A stretch of 64,000 bases of DNA, taken from positions 1 through 64,000 of the forward strand of contig JANXWK010000057.1 of assembly GCA_025351165.1 (NCBI GenBank), in the 5' to 3' direction. The stretch's first letter is position 1; every line of letters begins with the position of its first letter. The notes under the pieces are model-generated. The model did no database searches and was not told the origin of the DNA. It saw only the letters and a list, made by a program, of their open reading frames with translations. A program made the translations under genes and the position numbers. Shown here in pieces: positions 8,780 to 20,030 of the stretch. The stretch is from Hyphomicrobiales bacterium (GTDB taxonomy: Bacteria; Pseudomonadota; Alphaproteobacteria; Rhizobiales; Beijerinckiaceae).

Positions 8780-10768
8780 TTACTCAGGAAAATGACTTCC
8801 AATATACATTGAACCTTCTTTTGTTAAGTGACCATAATCAAAACTTGTCAGAGCGCCTGAATCATTATTCACGTAAGTCAAGCAACCCTTTTCATTACAC
8901 ATAGCTGAACGAGGCGAGAAATAACGCACTTTATAGGCAAAAGCCAAATCACGCATCTGGTCATCAAGAAGCGCTAACTCTGGTTTTAAACCTAGCAATA
9001 AGTGTTCAGGTATGGGCGTAATAGCAGGCAGGTTATGTGCAAATTTGTACAGAATACGATTAAGACTTTGGGTCCACTCAGGAGCAGGACCAACAAGATC
9101 AATCTGTTCAACGCCAATCTGTCGCAGGTAGTCTATCGTTGAGCCAATATCTCTCCACTTATAAAGGTGCCATCTTGCAGATAGTATAACGCGCTTAGGT
9201 GGGTTGTCCTTCAAAAGCTTGAAGACCTCTGTATTTAGCTCTACACACGTGGGTTGAAATCTGGATTTAAGATTAAGAATAGGTGGACATCCACCTGAAG
9301 TAATTTGACGGACATTCCATTTAGAGCTGAATCTGACGCTAAGACCAGCATAAAGATGCCCTGCATAAGAATCGCCGAGTATCATTAAAGTAGGAAGATT
9401 AGGTTTAGAGGGGCTGGTTGCGCAATTTTCTAGCATTTTAACGTTATTGGCAGACCCTATAAAGCATTTGCTTTCAAGCATAAACTTAGAAGCTTCAGTC
9501 GCGTTGAAGTTGACCAGTTGATGTAGATGCTTCTGATATCTTGTTTCAAAACCGTTTTTTAAATAAATTACAATTCCTGCAGCTCCCATAAGAAAACAGC
9601 ACGCTGTTGCTATCATAACGGGTATAGACAGTGGTGTTTGCCGGCGCATGGGTGTTTCAATGAACCTGTAAGTAGCCCATGCGAGCGCAACACTCAAAAC
9701 AATAAGAAAAATTCGAACAATTGAGGGAACGCGATCATCGTATAGGTAATGGGTAAAAGAAATTAGCGGCCAATGCCACAGATAAAGAGGATAACTTATA
9801 AGCCCTATAAAAACAAACACACGGTTGGAAAGTATAACTTGATTGAACCATGCATCTTGCCCGGATAAAATTATAAGAGCTGCACCCAAGGTTGGCATTA
9901 AAGCCCAGAAGCTGGGATATGCAAGTTTATCATTTAGTAAAAAAAGGCTGCATAAAATAAGCAGGGCCCCTGCCAGACAGACTGTATTTTTATCTACAAA
10001 AGATATATTGATTAGGGAAAATTTCTTAGATTGGCGTTTGAAAAATCCATCTGTGTTATTGCTTTTATAAAATTCATAATATGCAATGGATGATCCTGTT
10101 AAAAGCTGCCAAAAGCGTCCAAAAGGCAGAAAAAAATTTGCGCTGACATCATTGAAACCAGGTATAAAGCTGGTTGAAAGCGCAATATTGATGGAAAAGG
10201 ATAGAATGATCCCACCAATAATCAGTGCATACATTCCACGTCGCTTGGTAATGAATAAGTATGCTAATATCGGCCAGAGTATATAGAATTGTTCTTCAAC
10301 TCCAAGAGACCAAAGATGCAGTAAGGGCTTTTCAATGGAATGCGTGTCGAAATATCCAGACTCTAACCAGAAAAGAAAGTTGGAGATGAATGCCACGCCA
10401 CCAGCAACATGCTTACCAAGTATCATTAAATCTGGCGGAAACAAAAAAAGCCAACCAAATACAACCGCAGAGAACAGTACAAGCGCTAAAGCTGGGAATA
10501 TACGCCTTGCTCGCCGTGCATAAAATTTCAGAAAGCTGAAGTTTCCGTTGTTACTATCAGAAAAAATAATGCCTGATATTAAATAGCCTGAAATAACAAA
10601 AAATATATCAACCCCAACAAATCCACCACGTGTAGTTTTTGGAAAAAAGTGAAATGCAATAACACCAATAACCGCTATTGCCCTTAAACCGTCTATGTAG
10701 GATTTGTATTTATGAATTGAGGTTGTCACGTGTCGCCACTTTAGTTTTATGGATATAATAAATTGCAA
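8780..10768 (-). CDS. OafA/YrhL-type O-acyltransferase with C-terminal SGNH domain
   Basis: This is a two-domain protein of up to 662 residues. The N-terminal acyltransferase-3 membrane domain (about ten hydrophobic segments) starts with YIDGLRAIAV, has the conserved His in IAFHFF, and carries the motif FVGVDIFFVISGYLIS. The periplasmic C-terminal SGNH hydrolase domain has the nucleophile block MILGDSYAGHLY and ends with the catalytic DYGHLT. Relatives move acetyl groups across the inner membrane to modify LPS O-antigen, exopolysaccharide or peptidoglycan; the acceptor here is unknown. The start is a TTG at 10768; a GTG at 10729 is an alternative. It is a single-gene unit next to rimO. Confidence 0.93.
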   Translation of the reverse strand: MQFIISIKLKWRHVTTSIHKYKSYIDGLRAIAVIGVIAFHFFPKTTRGGFVGVDIFFVISGYLISGIIFSDSNNGNFSFLKFYARRARRIFPALALVLFSAVVFGWLFLFPPDLMILGKHVAGGVAFISNFLFWLESGYFDTHSIEKPLLHLWSLGVEEQFYILWPILAYLFITKRRGMYALIIGGIILSFSINIALSTSFIPGFNDVSANFFLPFGRFWQLLTGSSIAYYEFYKSNNTDGFFKRQSKKFSLINISFVDKNTVCLAGALLILCSLFLLNDKLAYPSFWALMPTLGAALIILSGQDAWFNQVILSNRVFVFIGLISYPLYLWHWPLISFTHYLYDDRVPSIVRIFLIVLSVALAWATYRFIETPMRRQTPLSIPVMIATACCFLMGAAGIVIYLKNGFETRYQKHLHQLVNFNATEASKFMLESKCFIGSANNVKMLENCATSPSKPNLPTLMILGDSYAGHLYAGLSVRFSSKWNVRQITSGGCPPILNLKSRFQPTCVELNTEVFKLLKDNPPKRVILSARWHLYKWRDIGSTIDYLRQIGVEQIDLVGPAPEWTQSLNRILYKFAHNLPAITPIPEHLLLGLKPELALLDDQMRDLAFAYKVRYFSPRSAMCNEKGCLTYVNNDSGALTSFDYGHLTKEGSMYIGSHFPE

Positions 10769-11321
10769 AGATAAATAAAAACCCCAATAGCATTCTGGTT
10801 GGAAATGTCACCGTTTATTCATTTAAATATAGGTTAAGAATGTAAATTACGAATCGTGTTGTTTTAAATGAATGTTGCCAGTGAATAAATATTCTTGTTT
10901 AGCCACTATGATGAACATAACCGCAAATAAGAATGTTAATTTTCAAAGACTATAAATATATAAACGTACAATTTAGCCATCAGTAGGCTTAAACTTTGAC
11001 TTTTGGCAGAAAAACAGTTGACGAAACGCTCTAGGTAAGGCATTTCGAATTCATCGCGCAGATGTGGCCGTGGTTTGAAGTTGTCTAAGCGTTAATCGCA
11101 TGACCTTTCCAGACCAAACGCTTTCTAAGCGATAAGTACATATAAAGTTTTTGTTGGATCATGATCTCTTTTGGAAACTAAAGCGATCCTCTGCAAAGAT
11201 AAACGTATCAGGATCGTAATGGAACTGATTGCGTCAATGTGCTTTTGAAAAAATACCTGCTGCAATCAGGTAAGAATTCATGTGTGTTTAAACCGCTCAC
11301 TAAATGTTATAAGGGGCAAGT
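10769..11321 (+). promoter_or_regulatory. Long intergenic leader before the str operon
   Basis: No gene is visible in these 553 bases. The part near rpsL holds several dyads: gatcatgatc (11157-11166), cgctttctaagcg (11119-11131), and a hairpin with cgatcct (11184-11190) and aggatcg (11210-11216). A TTGACG at 11018-11023 could be a -35 element but has no good -10 partner, so I do not place the promoter. The region most likely contains the main promoter and a structured 5' leader of rpsL-rpsG-fusA-tuf, and possibly the promoter of the acyltransferase on the other strand. Confidence 0.4.
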
Positions 11322-11693
11322 ATGCCAACAATCAGCCAGTTGATCCGCAAGCCACGGACAGCACAAAAAGCAAGGAACAAAGTTCCGGCTCTAAACGCTA
11401 GTCCGCAGAAGCGCGGTGTTTGTACACGTGTTTATACAACGACGCCTAAAAAGCCGAACTCGGCTATGCGTAAAGTTGCTAAAGTGCGTCTAACAAACGG
11501 TTTCGAAGTTATTGGTTACATCCCAGGCGAGGGTCACAACCTTCAAGAGCATTCCGTTGTTATGATCCGTGGCGGTCGTGTGAAAGATTTGCCAGGCGTT
11601 CGTTATCATATTATTCGCGGTGTGCTTGATACGCAGGGTGTTAAAGACCGTAAGAAGCGTCGTTCAAAATACGGTGCGAAGCGTCCTAAGTAA
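11322..11693 (+). CDS. rpsL: 30S ribosomal protein S12 (uS12)
   Basis: This 123-residue decoding-centre protein is the first gene of the str operon. The conserved blocks [11 protein letters not shown] and [13 protein letters not shown] are intact. Lys43 and Lys88, the usual sites of streptomycin-resistance changes, are the wild-type residues. Asp89 is the RimO target. AAGGGG before the ATG is a good ribosome binding site. rpoC does not precede it, unlike in most bacteria. Confidence 0.99.
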   Translation: MPTISQLIRKPRTAQKARNKVPALNASPQKRGVCTRVYTTTPKKPNSAMRKVAKVRLTNGFEVIGYIPGEGHNLQEHSVVMIRGGRVKDLPGVRYHIIRGVLDTQGVKDRKKRRSKYGAKRPK

Positions 11694-11791
11694 TCAGTAT
11701 ACAAACCGAGTATTTCAATTTTCCACTGTCTGGCCTTGTACATCAATAAAGATCTACGGTTTTTCAGCGGCTTCTAGTTTTGGAGAGAAGC

Positions 11792-12262
11792 ATGTCACGT
11801 CGTCATAGTGCTGAAAAGCGCGAAGTTATACCAGATGCAAAATTTCACGATATAATTGTTGCAAAATTCATGAACTCTATCATGTATGACGGCAAAAAAT
11901 CTCTTGCTGAAATAATTGTGTATGGTGCATTCGATATTATCGAAAACAAAGTTAAATCAGATCCTTTGGTCGTTTTCAAAACTGCACTTGACAATGTTGC
12001 TCCTGCAATTGAAGTGCGCTCACGCCGCGTAGGTGGTGCTACATATCAGGTTCCTGTTGAAGTGCGTCTCGAGCGTCGTCAGGCTCTTGCAATCCGTTGG
12101 CTGATAACAGCTGCGCGTGGCAGAAACGATAAAACAATGGTTGAGCGCTTGTCCTCAGAGCTCATGGACGCTGCAAATAATCGTGGGAATGCGGTAAAAA
12201 AACGCGAAGATACACACCGCATGGCAGAAGCAAACCGTGCATTTTCACATTACCGTTGGTAG
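11792..12262 (+). CDS. rpsG: 30S ribosomal protein S7 (uS7)
   Basis: S7 starts assembly of the 30S head and lines the E site. The protein has 156 residues from the ATG at 11792 ([10 protein letters not shown]), the usual rhizobial length. GGAGAG at 11782-11787 supports this start over an in-frame TTG at 11780. In enteric bacteria S7 represses its own operon by binding the S12-S7 intergenic region; the 98-base gap here could serve the same way, but I see no proof. Confidence 0.99.
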   Translation: MSRRHSAEKREVIPDAKFHDIIVAKFMNSIMYDGKKSLAEIIVYGAFDIIENKVKSDPLVVFKTALDNVAPAIEVRSRRVGGATYQVPVEVRLERRQALAIRWLITAARGRNDKTMVERLSSELMDAANNRGNAVKKREDTHRMAEANRAFSHYRW

Positions 12263-12298
12263 TCAATACAATAGAGTTGAAGAGATTAGGGTACCAAA

Positions 12299-14371
12299 AT
12301 GGCACGTGAATATGACTTAAAAGACTATCGTAACTTTGGAATTATGGCGCACATTGACGCCGGAAAAACAACAACAACTGAGCGTGTGTTGTATTACACA
12401 GGCAAAAGCCATAAAATAGGTGAAGTTCACGACGGTGCTGCGACCATGGATTTCATGGAGCAGGAGCAGGAGCGCGGCATTACGATTACGTCAGCTGCAA
12501 CGACCGCAATTTGGAATGGCAATCGCCTAAATATCATTGATACTCCAGGGCATGTGGACTTTACAATTGAAGTTGAGCGCAGTCTTCGTGTTCTCGACGG
12601 TGCCGTTTGTGTTCTAGACTCAAACCAGGGCGTTGAGCCACAAACAGAAACAGTATGGCGTCAGGGCGACAAATACCGTGTCCCACGCATTGTTTTTTGC
12701 AATAAAATGGATAAAACTGGGGCAGATTTTTACAAGTGCCTTGATGATATTGTAAAGCGTCTAGGTGCAAACCCAATAGCAATTCAGCTGCCAATCGGAT
12801 CTGAGAATAATTTCAAGGGACTTGTTGATCTTGTTCGTATGAAAGGCGTTGTTTGGGCTGAAGAATCTCTTGGCGCAAAATTTGAAGATATAGATATTCC
12901 CGCGGATTTAGTTGAAAAAGCCAAAGAGTATCGCTTGAAGCTCATTGAGGCTGCCGTAGAATTAGATGACACAGTCATGGAAGCCTACTTAGAAGGTAAC
13001 GAGCCAGACGAGGAAACCTTAAAGCGCCTCATCCGCAAAGCAGTTCTAACAAGTGCATTTTTCCCTGTTTTATGCGGATCTGCATTTAAAAACAAAGGCG
13101 TACAGCCTTTACTTGATGCTGTAGTTGACTATTTGCCGTCCCCAATAGACAGGGGTGCAATTCATGGCATTGATTACAAAACAGAGGCTGAAGTTGAGCG
13201 CAAGCCATCAGACAGTGAGCCACTCTCGCTTCTAGCATTTAAAATTATGGATGACCAGTTTGGCGTTCTAACATTTGCTCGTATTTATTCAGGCAAGCTG
13301 GAAAAAGGCGCTGCTCTATTCAATTCAACGCGAGAAAAATCAGAGCGCGTGGGCAGAATGGTGTTGATGCATGCAAACGAACGTAAAGAAATCTCAGAAG
13401 CATTTGCAGGCGATATCATTGCTCTTGTTGGCATGAAAGACACGCGCACTGGCGATACCCTTTGCGATCCAAACAAGCCAGTAATACTTGAAAAGATGGA
13501 TTTCCCTGAACCGGTCATTGAAATGGCAGTAGAGCCAAAAACAAAAGCTGATCAGGAAAAAATGGGCCTTGCTCTGGCAAAGCTTGCGATGGAAGATCCA
13601 TCATTTCGTGTTTCAACTGACCCGGAATCAGGTCAGACACGTATTCGTGGTATGGGTGAATTGCATCTTGACATTAAAGTCGATATTTTACGCAGAACAC
13701 ATAAAATAGAAGTAAACGTAGGCGCTCCACAGGTTGCTTACCGTGAAAAAGTATCAAAAAAAGTAGACGTAGATTATACGCACAAAAAACAATCTGGTGG
13801 TACTGGTCAGTTTGCGCGTGTTAAATTTACCGTTGAGCCAAATGAACCAGGTGCTGGATATGTATTCGAATCAAAAGTAGTTGGTGGTTCAGTTCCCAAA
13901 GAATATATCCCAGGTGTTGAAAAGGGTTTGGAATCAGTTCTTGGTTCCGGCGTAATTATTGGCTTTCCTGTTGTTGATCTTAAGGTAACACTAACCGACG
14001 GCGCTTACCACGAGGTAGACTCGAGTGCTATAGCTTTCGAAATAGCTTCGCGTCAGGCATTAAGAGAAGCTTTGGTAAAGGGCAGTTCTGTGCTACTTGA
14101 GCCGATCATGAAGGTAGAAGTTGTAACACCTGAAGATTACACAGGGTCTGTTATAGGTGATCTTAATTCACGTCGTGGTCAAATTCAAGGTCAGGACATG
14201 CGTGGAAATGCAAACGTAATCAATGCAATGGTTCCGCTTGCTAATATGTTTGGTTATGTTAACAACCTACGATCGTTCTCACAAGGACGTGCAAGCTACA
14301 CCATGCAGTTTGATCACTATGAGCAGGTTCCACCGAACGTTGCTGAAGAGGTCAAGGCTAAATACGCGTAA
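12299..14371 (+). CDS. fusA: Elongation factor G
   Basis: This GTPase of 690 residues drives ribosomal translocation and, with RRF, ribosome recycling. The G1 motif [12 protein letters not shown] is at about residues 17-28, followed by the G3 motif DTPGHVD and the G4 motif NKMD. The later domains are complete ([30 protein letters not shown]). It is the third gene of the str operon, with normal spacing. There is no sign of an fusA2-type variant. Confidence 0.99.
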   Translation: MAREYDLKDYRNFGIMAHIDAGKTTTTERVLYYTGKSHKIGEVHDGAATMDFMEQEQERGITITSAATTAIWNGNRLNIIDTPGHVDFTIEVERSLRVLDGAVCVLDSNQGVEPQTETVWRQGDKYRVPRIVFCNKMDKTGADFYKCLDDIVKRLGANPIAIQLPIGSENNFKGLVDLVRMKGVVWAEESLGAKFEDIDIPADLVEKAKEYRLKLIEAAVELDDTVMEAYLEGNEPDEETLKRLIRKAVLTSAFFPVLCGSAFKNKGVQPLLDAVVDYLPSPIDRGAIHGIDYKTEAEVERKPSDSEPLSLLAFKIMDDQFGVLTFARIYSGKLEKGAALFNSTREKSERVGRMVLMHANERKEISEAFAGDIIALVGMKDTRTGDTLCDPNKPVILEKMDFPEPVIEMAVEPKTKADQEKMGLALAKLAMEDPSFRVSTDPESGQTRIRGMGELHLDIKVDILRRTHKIEVNVGAPQVAYREKVSKKVDVDYTHKKQSGGTGQFARVKFTVEPNEPGAGYVFESKVVGGSVPKEYIPGVEKGLESVLGSGVIIGFPVVDLKVTLTDGAYHEVDSSAIAFEIASRQALREALVKGSSVLLEPIMKVEVVTPEDYTGSVIGDLNSRRGQIQGQDMRGNANVINAMVPLANMFGYVNNLRSFSQGRASYTMQFDHYEQVPPNVAEEVKAKYA

Positions 14372-14453
14372 ATTAGTTTGAGCGGCAAGTCTTGTCGATC
14401 ATTAAGTTTGTTTTATGTGCCTGTAAAAAGGTGATGTTTCAAGGAGTGCCGTT

Positions 14454-15644
14454 ATGGCTAAGGAAAAGTTTAATCGTAACAAGCCGCATTGCAACATTGG
14501 CACTATTGGCCATGTTGATCACGGTAAAACCTCATTAACTGCTGCAATTACCAAAATTCTTGCGGAATCTGGTGGTGCAACATTCACTGCTTATGACATG
14601 ATTGACAAGGCGCCAGAAGAAAAAGCGCGTGGTATTACAATTTCAACTGCGCACGTTGAATATGAAACTGCAAACCGTCACTATGCGCATGTTGATTGCC
14701 CAGGTCATGCCGATTATGTAAAAAACATGATTACAGGCGCTGCTCAAATGGATGGGGCTATCTTAGTTGTTTCCGCAGCAGATGGTCCAATGCCTCAGAC
14801 ACGTGAACACATCCTTCTTGCTCGCCAAGTCGGTGTTCCTGCACTAGTAGTGTTTATGAATAAGGTAGATCTAGTTGATGACGAGGAGCTTCTTGAGCTT
14901 GTTGAAATGGAAGTTCGTGAGTTACTAGATAAATACGATTTTCCTGGTGATGACATTCCTATTGTCAAAGGATCTGCAGTATGTGCACTAGAAGACAAGC
15001 GTCCAGAAATAGGTCGTGAGGCTGTATTGAAATTGATGGCTGAAGTCGATCGTTACATTCCTCAGCCAGATCGTCCTATAGACCTTCCGTTTTTGATGCC
15101 TGTTGAGGATGTATTTTCAATTTCAGGTCGTGGTACTGTGGTTACAGGTCGCGTAGAGCGTGGCATAGTTAAGGTCGGTGAGGAAATTGAGATTGTAGGC
15201 CTAAAAGATACAGTCAAAACTACATGCACAGGCGTTGAAATGTTCCGTAAGTTATTGGATCAAGGTCAAGCTGGTGATAACATTGGTGCACTTCTTCGTG
15301 GTACCAAGCGTGAAGACGTTGAACGTGGTCAGGTTCTTTGTAAGCCAGGCTCAATTAAACCACACAAAAAATTCACTGCTGAAGCCTACATTCTTACAAA
15401 AGAAGAAGGCGGCCGTCATACACCATTCTTTACTAACTATCGTCCACAATTCTACTTCCGTACTACCGACGTTACAGGTATATGTGAACTTCCAGAAGGT
15501 ACTGAAATGGTTATGCCTGGTGACAATGTTTCAATGGTTGTCAGTCTCATTACACCCATAGCGATGGAAGAAAAGCTTCGTTTTGCTATTCGTGAAGGCG
15601 GTCGTACTGTTGGTGCTGGCGTTGTGGCAAGTATTATTGAGTAA
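14454..15644 (+). CDS. tuf: Elongation factor Tu
   Basis: This 396-residue GTPase brings aminoacyl-tRNA to the ribosome. G-domain motifs are [18 protein letters not shown] and NKVD. The barrel domains follow and end in [19 protein letters not shown]. The ATG at 14454 is preceded by CAAGGAGTGCC, a strong ribosome binding site. It is the last gene of the str unit, and an intrinsic terminator follows directly. Many Rhizobiales have a second tuf elsewhere; only one copy is in this window. Confidence 0.99.
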   Translation: MAKEKFNRNKPHCNIGTIGHVDHGKTSLTAAITKILAESGGATFTAYDMIDKAPEEKARGITISTAHVEYETANRHYAHVDCPGHADYVKNMITGAAQMDGAILVVSAADGPMPQTREHILLARQVGVPALVVFMNKVDLVDDEELLELVEMEVRELLDKYDFPGDDIPIVKGSAVCALEDKRPEIGREAVLKLMAEVDRYIPQPDRPIDLPFLMPVEDVFSISGRGTVVTGRVERGIVKVGEEIEIVGLKDTVKTTCTGVEMFRKLLDQGQAGDNIGALLRGTKREDVERGQVLCKPGSIKPHKKFTAEAYILTKEEGGRHTPFFTNYRPQFYFRTTDVTGICELPEGTEMVMPGDNVSMVVSLITPIAMEEKLRFAIREGGRTVGAGVVASIIE

Positions 15645-15652
15645 AACAAAAC

Positions 15653-15681
15653 AGACACGCATTTGTACTGCGTGTCTTTTT
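15653..15681 (+). terminator. Intrinsic terminator after tuf
   Basis: The 9-base stem agacacgca (15653-15661) pairs perfectly with tgcgtgtct (15669-15677) across a 7-base loop and is followed by a T-run. It separates the str operon from the S10 operon, so rpsJ needs its own promoter or read-through. Confidence 0.85.
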
Positions 15682-15740
15682 AAACATGGGTAAAGCCTTT
15701 CAAATAGTGGGTTTTATGTACCCTTTAAGGAATTAGAACT

Positions 15741-16061
15741 ATGAGTGGACAAGCCGGTAAGCAAACAATCAGAATACGTTTGAAGGCATTTGACCATCGC
15801 GTACTTGACGCATCAACAAAGGAAATATGTTCGACTGCAAAGCGGACTGGTGCGCAGGTTCGTGGTCCAATACCATTACCAACGCGGTTGGAACGCTTTA
15901 CTGTTAACAGATCACCTCATATTGATAAAAAATCACGTGAACAGTTCCAGATTTGCACACACAAAAGAGTGTTGGATATTATAGATCCAACGCCTCAAAC
16001 TGTAGATGCATTGATGAAACTTGATCTAGCCGCTGGTGTAGATGTAGAAATTAAACTTTAA
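15741..16061 (+). CDS. rpsJ: 30S ribosomal protein S10 (uS10)
   Basis: S10 (106 residues) is a component of the 30S head and also the NusE partner of NusB in transcription antitermination. The core [16 protein letters not shown] and the end [16 protein letters not shown] are typical. The N-terminus is a few residues longer than usual (MSGQAGKQT). AAGGAATTAGAACT precedes the ATG. It heads the S10 operon and lies 60 bases after the tuf terminator. Confidence 0.99.
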   Translation: MSGQAGKQTIRIRLKAFDHRVLDASTKEICSTAKRTGAQVRGPIPLPTRLERFTVNRSPHIDKKSREQFQICTHKRVLDIIDPTPQTVDALMKLDLAAGVDVEIKL

Positions 16062-16107
16062 TACTAACCAGTTCCTCTGCATCAGGCATGAACTAAAGGA
16101 TGAAACA

Positions 16108-16866
16108 ATGCGAGATCAATCGCAAGCAATTCAGCATCGCCCAAAGCGATCTGGTGTTATTGCTCAAAAACTTGGTATGACACGTGTGTTCACGGATGCT
16201 GGCCAGCATATTCCTGTTACAGTCCTTCAACTTGAAGGTTGCCAGGTAATTGCACATAGATCCGAAGACTCAAATGGGTATGTTGCACTTCAATTAGGTT
16301 TGGGCACCGCCAAAGTCAAAAATGTTTCCAAAGCTGAACGTGGGCATTTTGCAATAGCTAATGTCGAACCAAAGCGTAAAGTTGTTGAGTTTCGTGTAGA
16401 CACATCTTCGCTCTTACCTATTGGTGCAGAAATAACAGCTGATCATTTTGTAGTTGGCCAATTTGTCGATGTAACTGGGACTTCAACCGGTAAAGGTTTT
16501 GCTGGGGGTATGAAGCGCTGGAATTTCGGTGGTCTTCGTGCAACACATGGTGTTTCTGTATCGCATCGTTCAATTGGCTCTACTGGTGGCAGACAAGATC
16601 CAGGCAAAACTTTCAAAAACAAGAAAATGCCTGGTCATATGGGTGTAGATCGTATAACCACATTAAATCTCAAAGTTGTTCAGCTAGACGTTTCACGTGG
16701 ACTTGTACTTGTTGAAGGTGCAGTTCCTGGTGTTAAAGGTGGTTGGATTTATCTAAGAGATGCAATTAAAAAGCCTTTACACAAAGATTTGCCACTACCA
16801 GGTAAATTTCGTATGAATAATGATAATCTGGCTTCTGAATTAGTTGCCAACGAACAAGAGGCGTGA
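16108..16866 (+). CDS. rplC: 50S ribosomal protein L3 (uL3)
   Basis: L3 starts 50S assembly and reaches the peptidyl transferase centre. The protein has 252 residues, with the long central loop intact ([20 protein letters not shown], then MPGHMG). The glutamine in that loop matches the site methylated by PrmB in other bacteria. A longer N-terminus ([16 protein letters not shown]) precedes the conserved [12 protein letters not shown]. Confidence 0.99.
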   Translation: MRDQSQAIQHRPKRSGVIAQKLGMTRVFTDAGQHIPVTVLQLEGCQVIAHRSEDSNGYVALQLGLGTAKVKNVSKAERGHFAIANVEPKRKVVEFRVDTSSLLPIGAEITADHFVVGQFVDVTGTSTGKGFAGGMKRWNFGGLRATHGVSVSHRSIGSTGGRQDPGKTFKNKKMPGHMGVDRITTLNLKVVQLDVSRGLVLVEGAVPGVKGGWIYLRDAIKKPLHKDLPLPGKFRMNNDNLASELVANEQEA

Positions 16867-16871
16867 GAATT

Positions 16872-17492
16872 ATGAAACTTGCAATTCACACTCTTGAAGG
16901 CTTGGAAAATGGTAGCTTAGATCTATCTGAGGCTATTTACGGCCTTGAGCCAAGGACTGATATTCTTTACAGGTGCGTTCGTTGGCAGTTGGCAAAGCGT
17001 CAACAGGGTACGCATCAGACTCAGGGCCGCTCAACAATTGCTCGTACAACTCGTAAGATATACAAGCAAAAGGGCACTGGTTCAGCACGTCATGGTTCTG
17101 CCAAAGCTCCGCAGTTCAGAGGTGGTGGTCGTTCATTTGGTCCAGTTTCGCGTTCTCATGAACACGATCTGCCAAAAGCTGTTAGATCATTAGCTCTAAG
17201 GCATGCGCTTTCATCTAAGTTCAAGGACAATAATTTGATAGTTATTGACCAGGCTGAAATTGCATCACCAAAAACAAAAGATTTACTCTCTCATTTCAAT
17301 AAAATGAGTTTAAAAAGTGCTTTAATAATTAGTGGTACTGAAGTTCAAAGTAATTTTTCTTTAGCCGCGCGCAGTATTCCTAATGTAGATGTCTTACCTA
17401 TCCAAGGCATAAATGTTTACGATATTCTACGTAGAGAAAAACTTGTTCTCACTAGAGCTGCTGTTGAAGCATTAGAGGAGCGTTTTAAATGA
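16872..17492 (+). CDS. rplD: 50S ribosomal protein L4 (uL4)
   Basis: L4 (206 residues) lines the peptide exit tunnel. The tunnel loop is recognisable in [19 protein letters not shown] and [13 protein letters not shown]. The frame is open to a GTG at 16863 inside the rplC stop, but the ATG at 16872 ([10 protein letters not shown]) matches the family and has AAGAGG 10 bases before it. In E. coli L4 represses the S10 operon; no such leader can be recognised here. Confidence 0.98.
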   Translation: MKLAIHTLEGLENGSLDLSEAIYGLEPRTDILYRCVRWQLAKRQQGTHQTQGRSTIARTTRKIYKQKGTGSARHGSAKAPQFRGGGRSFGPVSRSHEHDLPKAVRSLALRHALSSKFKDNNLIVIDQAEIASPKTKDLLSHFNKMSLKSALIISGTEVQSNFSLAARSIPNVDVLPIQGINVYDILRREKLVLTRAAVEALEERFK

Positions 17493-17785
17493 CATTGGAT
17501 CCACGCCATTACGATATTATTCTTTCTCCCGTCATCACTGAAAAAGCTACCATAATGTCTGAACAGAATAAAGTTGTGTTCAAAGTAGCCAGGACAGCAA
17601 CTAAACCGCAAATAAAATCTGCGGTAGAGAAGCTTTTTGGTGTTAAAGTATTAGCAGTTAACACTCTTATTCGTATGGGTAAAGTGAAGACGTTTCGTGG
17701 CCGCCTCGGTCAGCAATCTGATGTTAAACGTGCTATCGTTACCCTTGCAGAAGGTAATTCGATTGACGTGACAACAGGTCTTTAA
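17489..17785 (+). CDS. rplW: 50S ribosomal protein L23 (uL23)
   Basis: L23 (98 residues) sits at the tunnel exit and docks trigger factor and SRP. The motifs [14 protein letters not shown] and [17 protein letters not shown] are typical. Its ATG overlaps the rplD stop (ATGA), which implies translational coupling. Confidence 0.99.
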   Translation: MTLDPRHYDIILSPVITEKATIMSEQNKVVFKVARTATKPQIKSAVEKLFGVKVLAVNTLIRMGKVKTFRGRLGQQSDVKRAIVTLAEGNSIDVTTGL

Positions 17786-17802
17786 GGTCAAAGGCAAGAG
17801 AT

Positions 17803-18642
17803 ATGGCACTTAAATCATTTAGGCCGATTACACCAAGTCTTCGTCAGTTGGTAATTGTAGATCGTAGCGAGCTTTACAAAGGTAAACCCGTTAAATCTCT
17901 TACAGTAGGCAAAAGCAGTGCAGGTGGTCGTAACAACACAGGGCGTATTACAGTACGATTTCGTGGTGGCGGTCATAAACAAAGTTACCGAATGGTGGAT
18001 TTTAAGCGCCGGTCACAGCTCGATAAGACAGCTGTTGTTGAGCGCCTTGAATACGATCCGAATCGTTCAGCGTTCATCGCTCTTATAAAATACGAAGATG
18101 AAAGTTTAAGCTACATTCTAGCTCCTCAACGTCTTTCCGTCGGTGATTCTGTTGTGTCTGGTGATCAGGTAGACATAAAGCCAGGTAACGCTATGCCTAT
18201 AGGCAATATGCCGATCGGTACTATTGTACATAATATAGAATTAAAGATAGGAAAAGGTGGACAAGTAGCTCGTTCTGCTGGTACATACGCACAAATAGTT
18301 GGTCGCGATCAAGGCTATGTCATAACCAGGCTCAATTCTGGTGAGCAGCGTCTTATTCATGGATTGTGCTTCGCCTCGGTAGGGGCAGTATCTAATCCTG
18401 ATCACATGAATATTAATCTTGGTAAAGCTGGCCGTCAAAGATGGCTGGGTAGAATGCCGCATAACCGTGGCGTTACCATGAATCCGATCGATCATCCTCA
18501 TGGTGGTGGTGAAGGAAGAACCTCTGGTGGCCGTCATCCGGTTACACCTTGGGGTAAGCCGACGAAGGGCAAGAAGACGCGTTCTAACAAACGTACTCAG
18601 ACCTTCATAATTTCGAGCCGGCATGACCGGAAGAAGAAATAG
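17803..18642 (+). CDS. rplB: 50S ribosomal protein L2 (uL2)
   Basis: L2 (279 residues) is needed for subunit joining and peptidyl transferase activity. The essential C-terminal block [18 protein letters not shown] contains the histidine equivalent to His229 of E. coli L2. The N-terminal OB-fold and SH3-like regions are complete. Spacing and ribosome binding site (CAAGAGAT) are normal for the operon. Confidence 0.99.
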   Translation: MALKSFRPITPSLRQLVIVDRSELYKGKPVKSLTVGKSSAGGRNNTGRITVRFRGGGHKQSYRMVDFKRRSQLDKTAVVERLEYDPNRSAFIALIKYEDESLSYILAPQRLSVGDSVVSGDQVDIKPGNAMPIGNMPIGTIVHNIELKIGKGGQVARSAGTYAQIVGRDQGYVITRLNSGEQRLIHGLCFASVGAVSNPDHMNINLGKAGRQRWLGRMPHNRGVTMNPIDHPHGGGEGRTSGGRHPVTPWGKPTKGKKTRSNKRTQTFIISSRHDRKKK

Positions 18643-18653
18643 GGGAGAGCGAT

Positions 18654-18932
18654 ATGCCGCGTTCAGTTTGGAAAGGTCCGTTTATAGACGGATACCTTCT
18701 GAAGAAGGCAGAAGCTGCAAGAGCTTCTGGTCGTCATGACGTAATTAAAATATGGAGCAGGCGCTCTACAATAATACCTCAGTTCGTTGGTTTAGTTTTT
18801 GGCGTTTATAATGGTCAAAAGCACATTCCGGTTACTGTTACGGAGGAGATGGTTGGTATGAAGTTTGGAGAGTTTTCGCCAACACGTACTTTCTATGGTC
18901 ATTCAGCTGACAAGAAGGCGAAAAGAGGCTAA
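18654..18932 (+). CDS. rpsS: 30S ribosomal protein S19 (uS19)
   Basis: S19 (92 residues) lies at the top of the 30S head and takes part in the B1a bridge to the 50S. The motifs [26 protein letters not shown] and [16 protein letters not shown] are standard. GGGGAGAGC precedes the ATG. Confidence 0.99.
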   Translation: MPRSVWKGPFIDGYLLKKAEAARASGRHDVIKIWSRRSTIIPQFVGLVFGVYNGQKHIPVTVTEEMVGMKFGEFSPTRTFYGHSADKKAKRG

Positions 18933-18933
18933 A

Positions 18934-19311
18934 ATGAGTCAAGCAACTAATCTGCGTCGTGAGGCGGACAACGAGGCTAAATCAATAGTTCGTAACCTGC
19001 GTATAAGCCCTCAAAAACTTAACCTTGTAGCGCAACTTATACGTGGCAAGAAGGTAGAGCGTGCTCTTTCAGATTTAGAATTTTCAAAAAAACGTATTGC
19101 ACGTGATGTAAAAAAAGCTCTTGAGAGTGCAATCGCTAATGCTGAGAATAATCACAATCTAGATCTTGATTCTTTGGTAGTCAAAGAAGCCTTTGTTGGT
19201 AAAGCTCTTGTGATGAAGCGTTTTGCAGCCCGTGCTCGTGGTCGCGCATCTCGCATTGAAAAACCTTTTTCACACTTGACAATTATAGTACGTGAAGTGG
19301 AGGCTGCATAA
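18934..19311 (+). CDS. rplV: 50S ribosomal protein L22 (uL22)
   Basis: L22 (125 residues) extends a beta-hairpin into the exit tunnel; the hairpin is recognisable in [20 protein letters not shown]. The ATG at 18934 ([10 protein letters not shown]) is chosen over the longer open frame from 18865, because that frame overlaps rpsS and AAGAGG at 18923-18928 fits the later start. The stop overlaps the rpsC start (TAATG). Confidence 0.98.
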   Translation: MSQATNLRREADNEAKSIVRNLRISPQKLNLVAQLIRGKKVERALSDLEFSKKRIARDVKKALESAIANAENNHNLDLDSLVVKEAFVGKALVMKRFAARARGRASRIEKPFSHLTIIVREVEAA

Positions 19312-20015
19312 TGGGTCAAAAGATTAACCCTACAGGCTTTCGCCTAGGAATAAATCGTACATGGGATAGCCGTTGGTATGCCAATTCTAAAGATTATGGC
19401 AAGCTATTACATGAAGATTTTGCAATACGCGCAGCTTTGATGAAATTATTGAAACAGGCTGCTGTATCCAAGATTATAATTGAACGTCCACACAAAAAGT
19501 GTCGTGTGACAATTTATTCTGCACGTCCTGGTGTTGTTATAGGCAAAAAAGGCGCTGATATTGAGAAGCTGCGTTCAAAAATTGCAAAAATGACAGAATC
19601 AGAAGTCGCGCTTAACATTGTCGAAGTTCGTAAACCAGAAGTTGATGCAACCCTAGTTGCCGAATCTATTGCTCAACAGCTTGAGCGTCGTGTTGCTTTT
19701 CGTCGTGCAATGAAACGTGCTGTTCAATCTGCTATGAGATTGGGTGCTGAGGGAATTCGTATAAATTGTTCGGGCAGGCTTGGTGGTGCTGAGATTGCTC
19801 GTTTGGAATGGTACCGCGAAGGGCGTGTTCCATTGCACACGCTTCGTGCTGACATTGACTACGGTGTTGCAACGGCCCATACAGCTTACGGTACGAATGG
19901 TGTCAAGGTATGGATATTTAAAGGTGAAATTTTGGAGCACGATCCAATGGCTCAGGATAAGCGTTTTAATGAGGATCCTCGTTCACAAAACCGCCGTACG
20001 CCTGATGCTTCATAA
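19311..20015 (+). CDS. rpsC: 30S ribosomal protein S3 (uS3)
   Basis: S3 (234 residues) is part of the mRNA entry channel and helicase. The KH domain carries [13 protein letters not shown], and the C-terminal domain has [20 protein letters not shown] and [20 protein letters not shown]. It is translationally coupled to rplV through a one-base overlap. Confidence 0.99.
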   Translation: MGQKINPTGFRLGINRTWDSRWYANSKDYGKLLHEDFAIRAALMKLLKQAAVSKIIIERPHKKCRVTIYSARPGVVIGKKGADIEKLRSKIAKMTESEVALNIVEVRKPEVDATLVAESIAQQLERRVAFRRAMKRAVQSAMRLGAEGIRINCSGRLGGAEIARLEWYREGRVPLHTLRADIDYGVATAHTAYGTNGVKVWIFKGEILEHDPMAQDKRFNEDPRSQNRRTPDAS

Positions 20016-20030
20016 GGCGGAGATAGTATA

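Noticed and set aside
15235-15561. Long alternative frame inside tuf
   Set aside because: It is a shadow of the highly biased tuf codons, with no ribosome binding site or known protein features.
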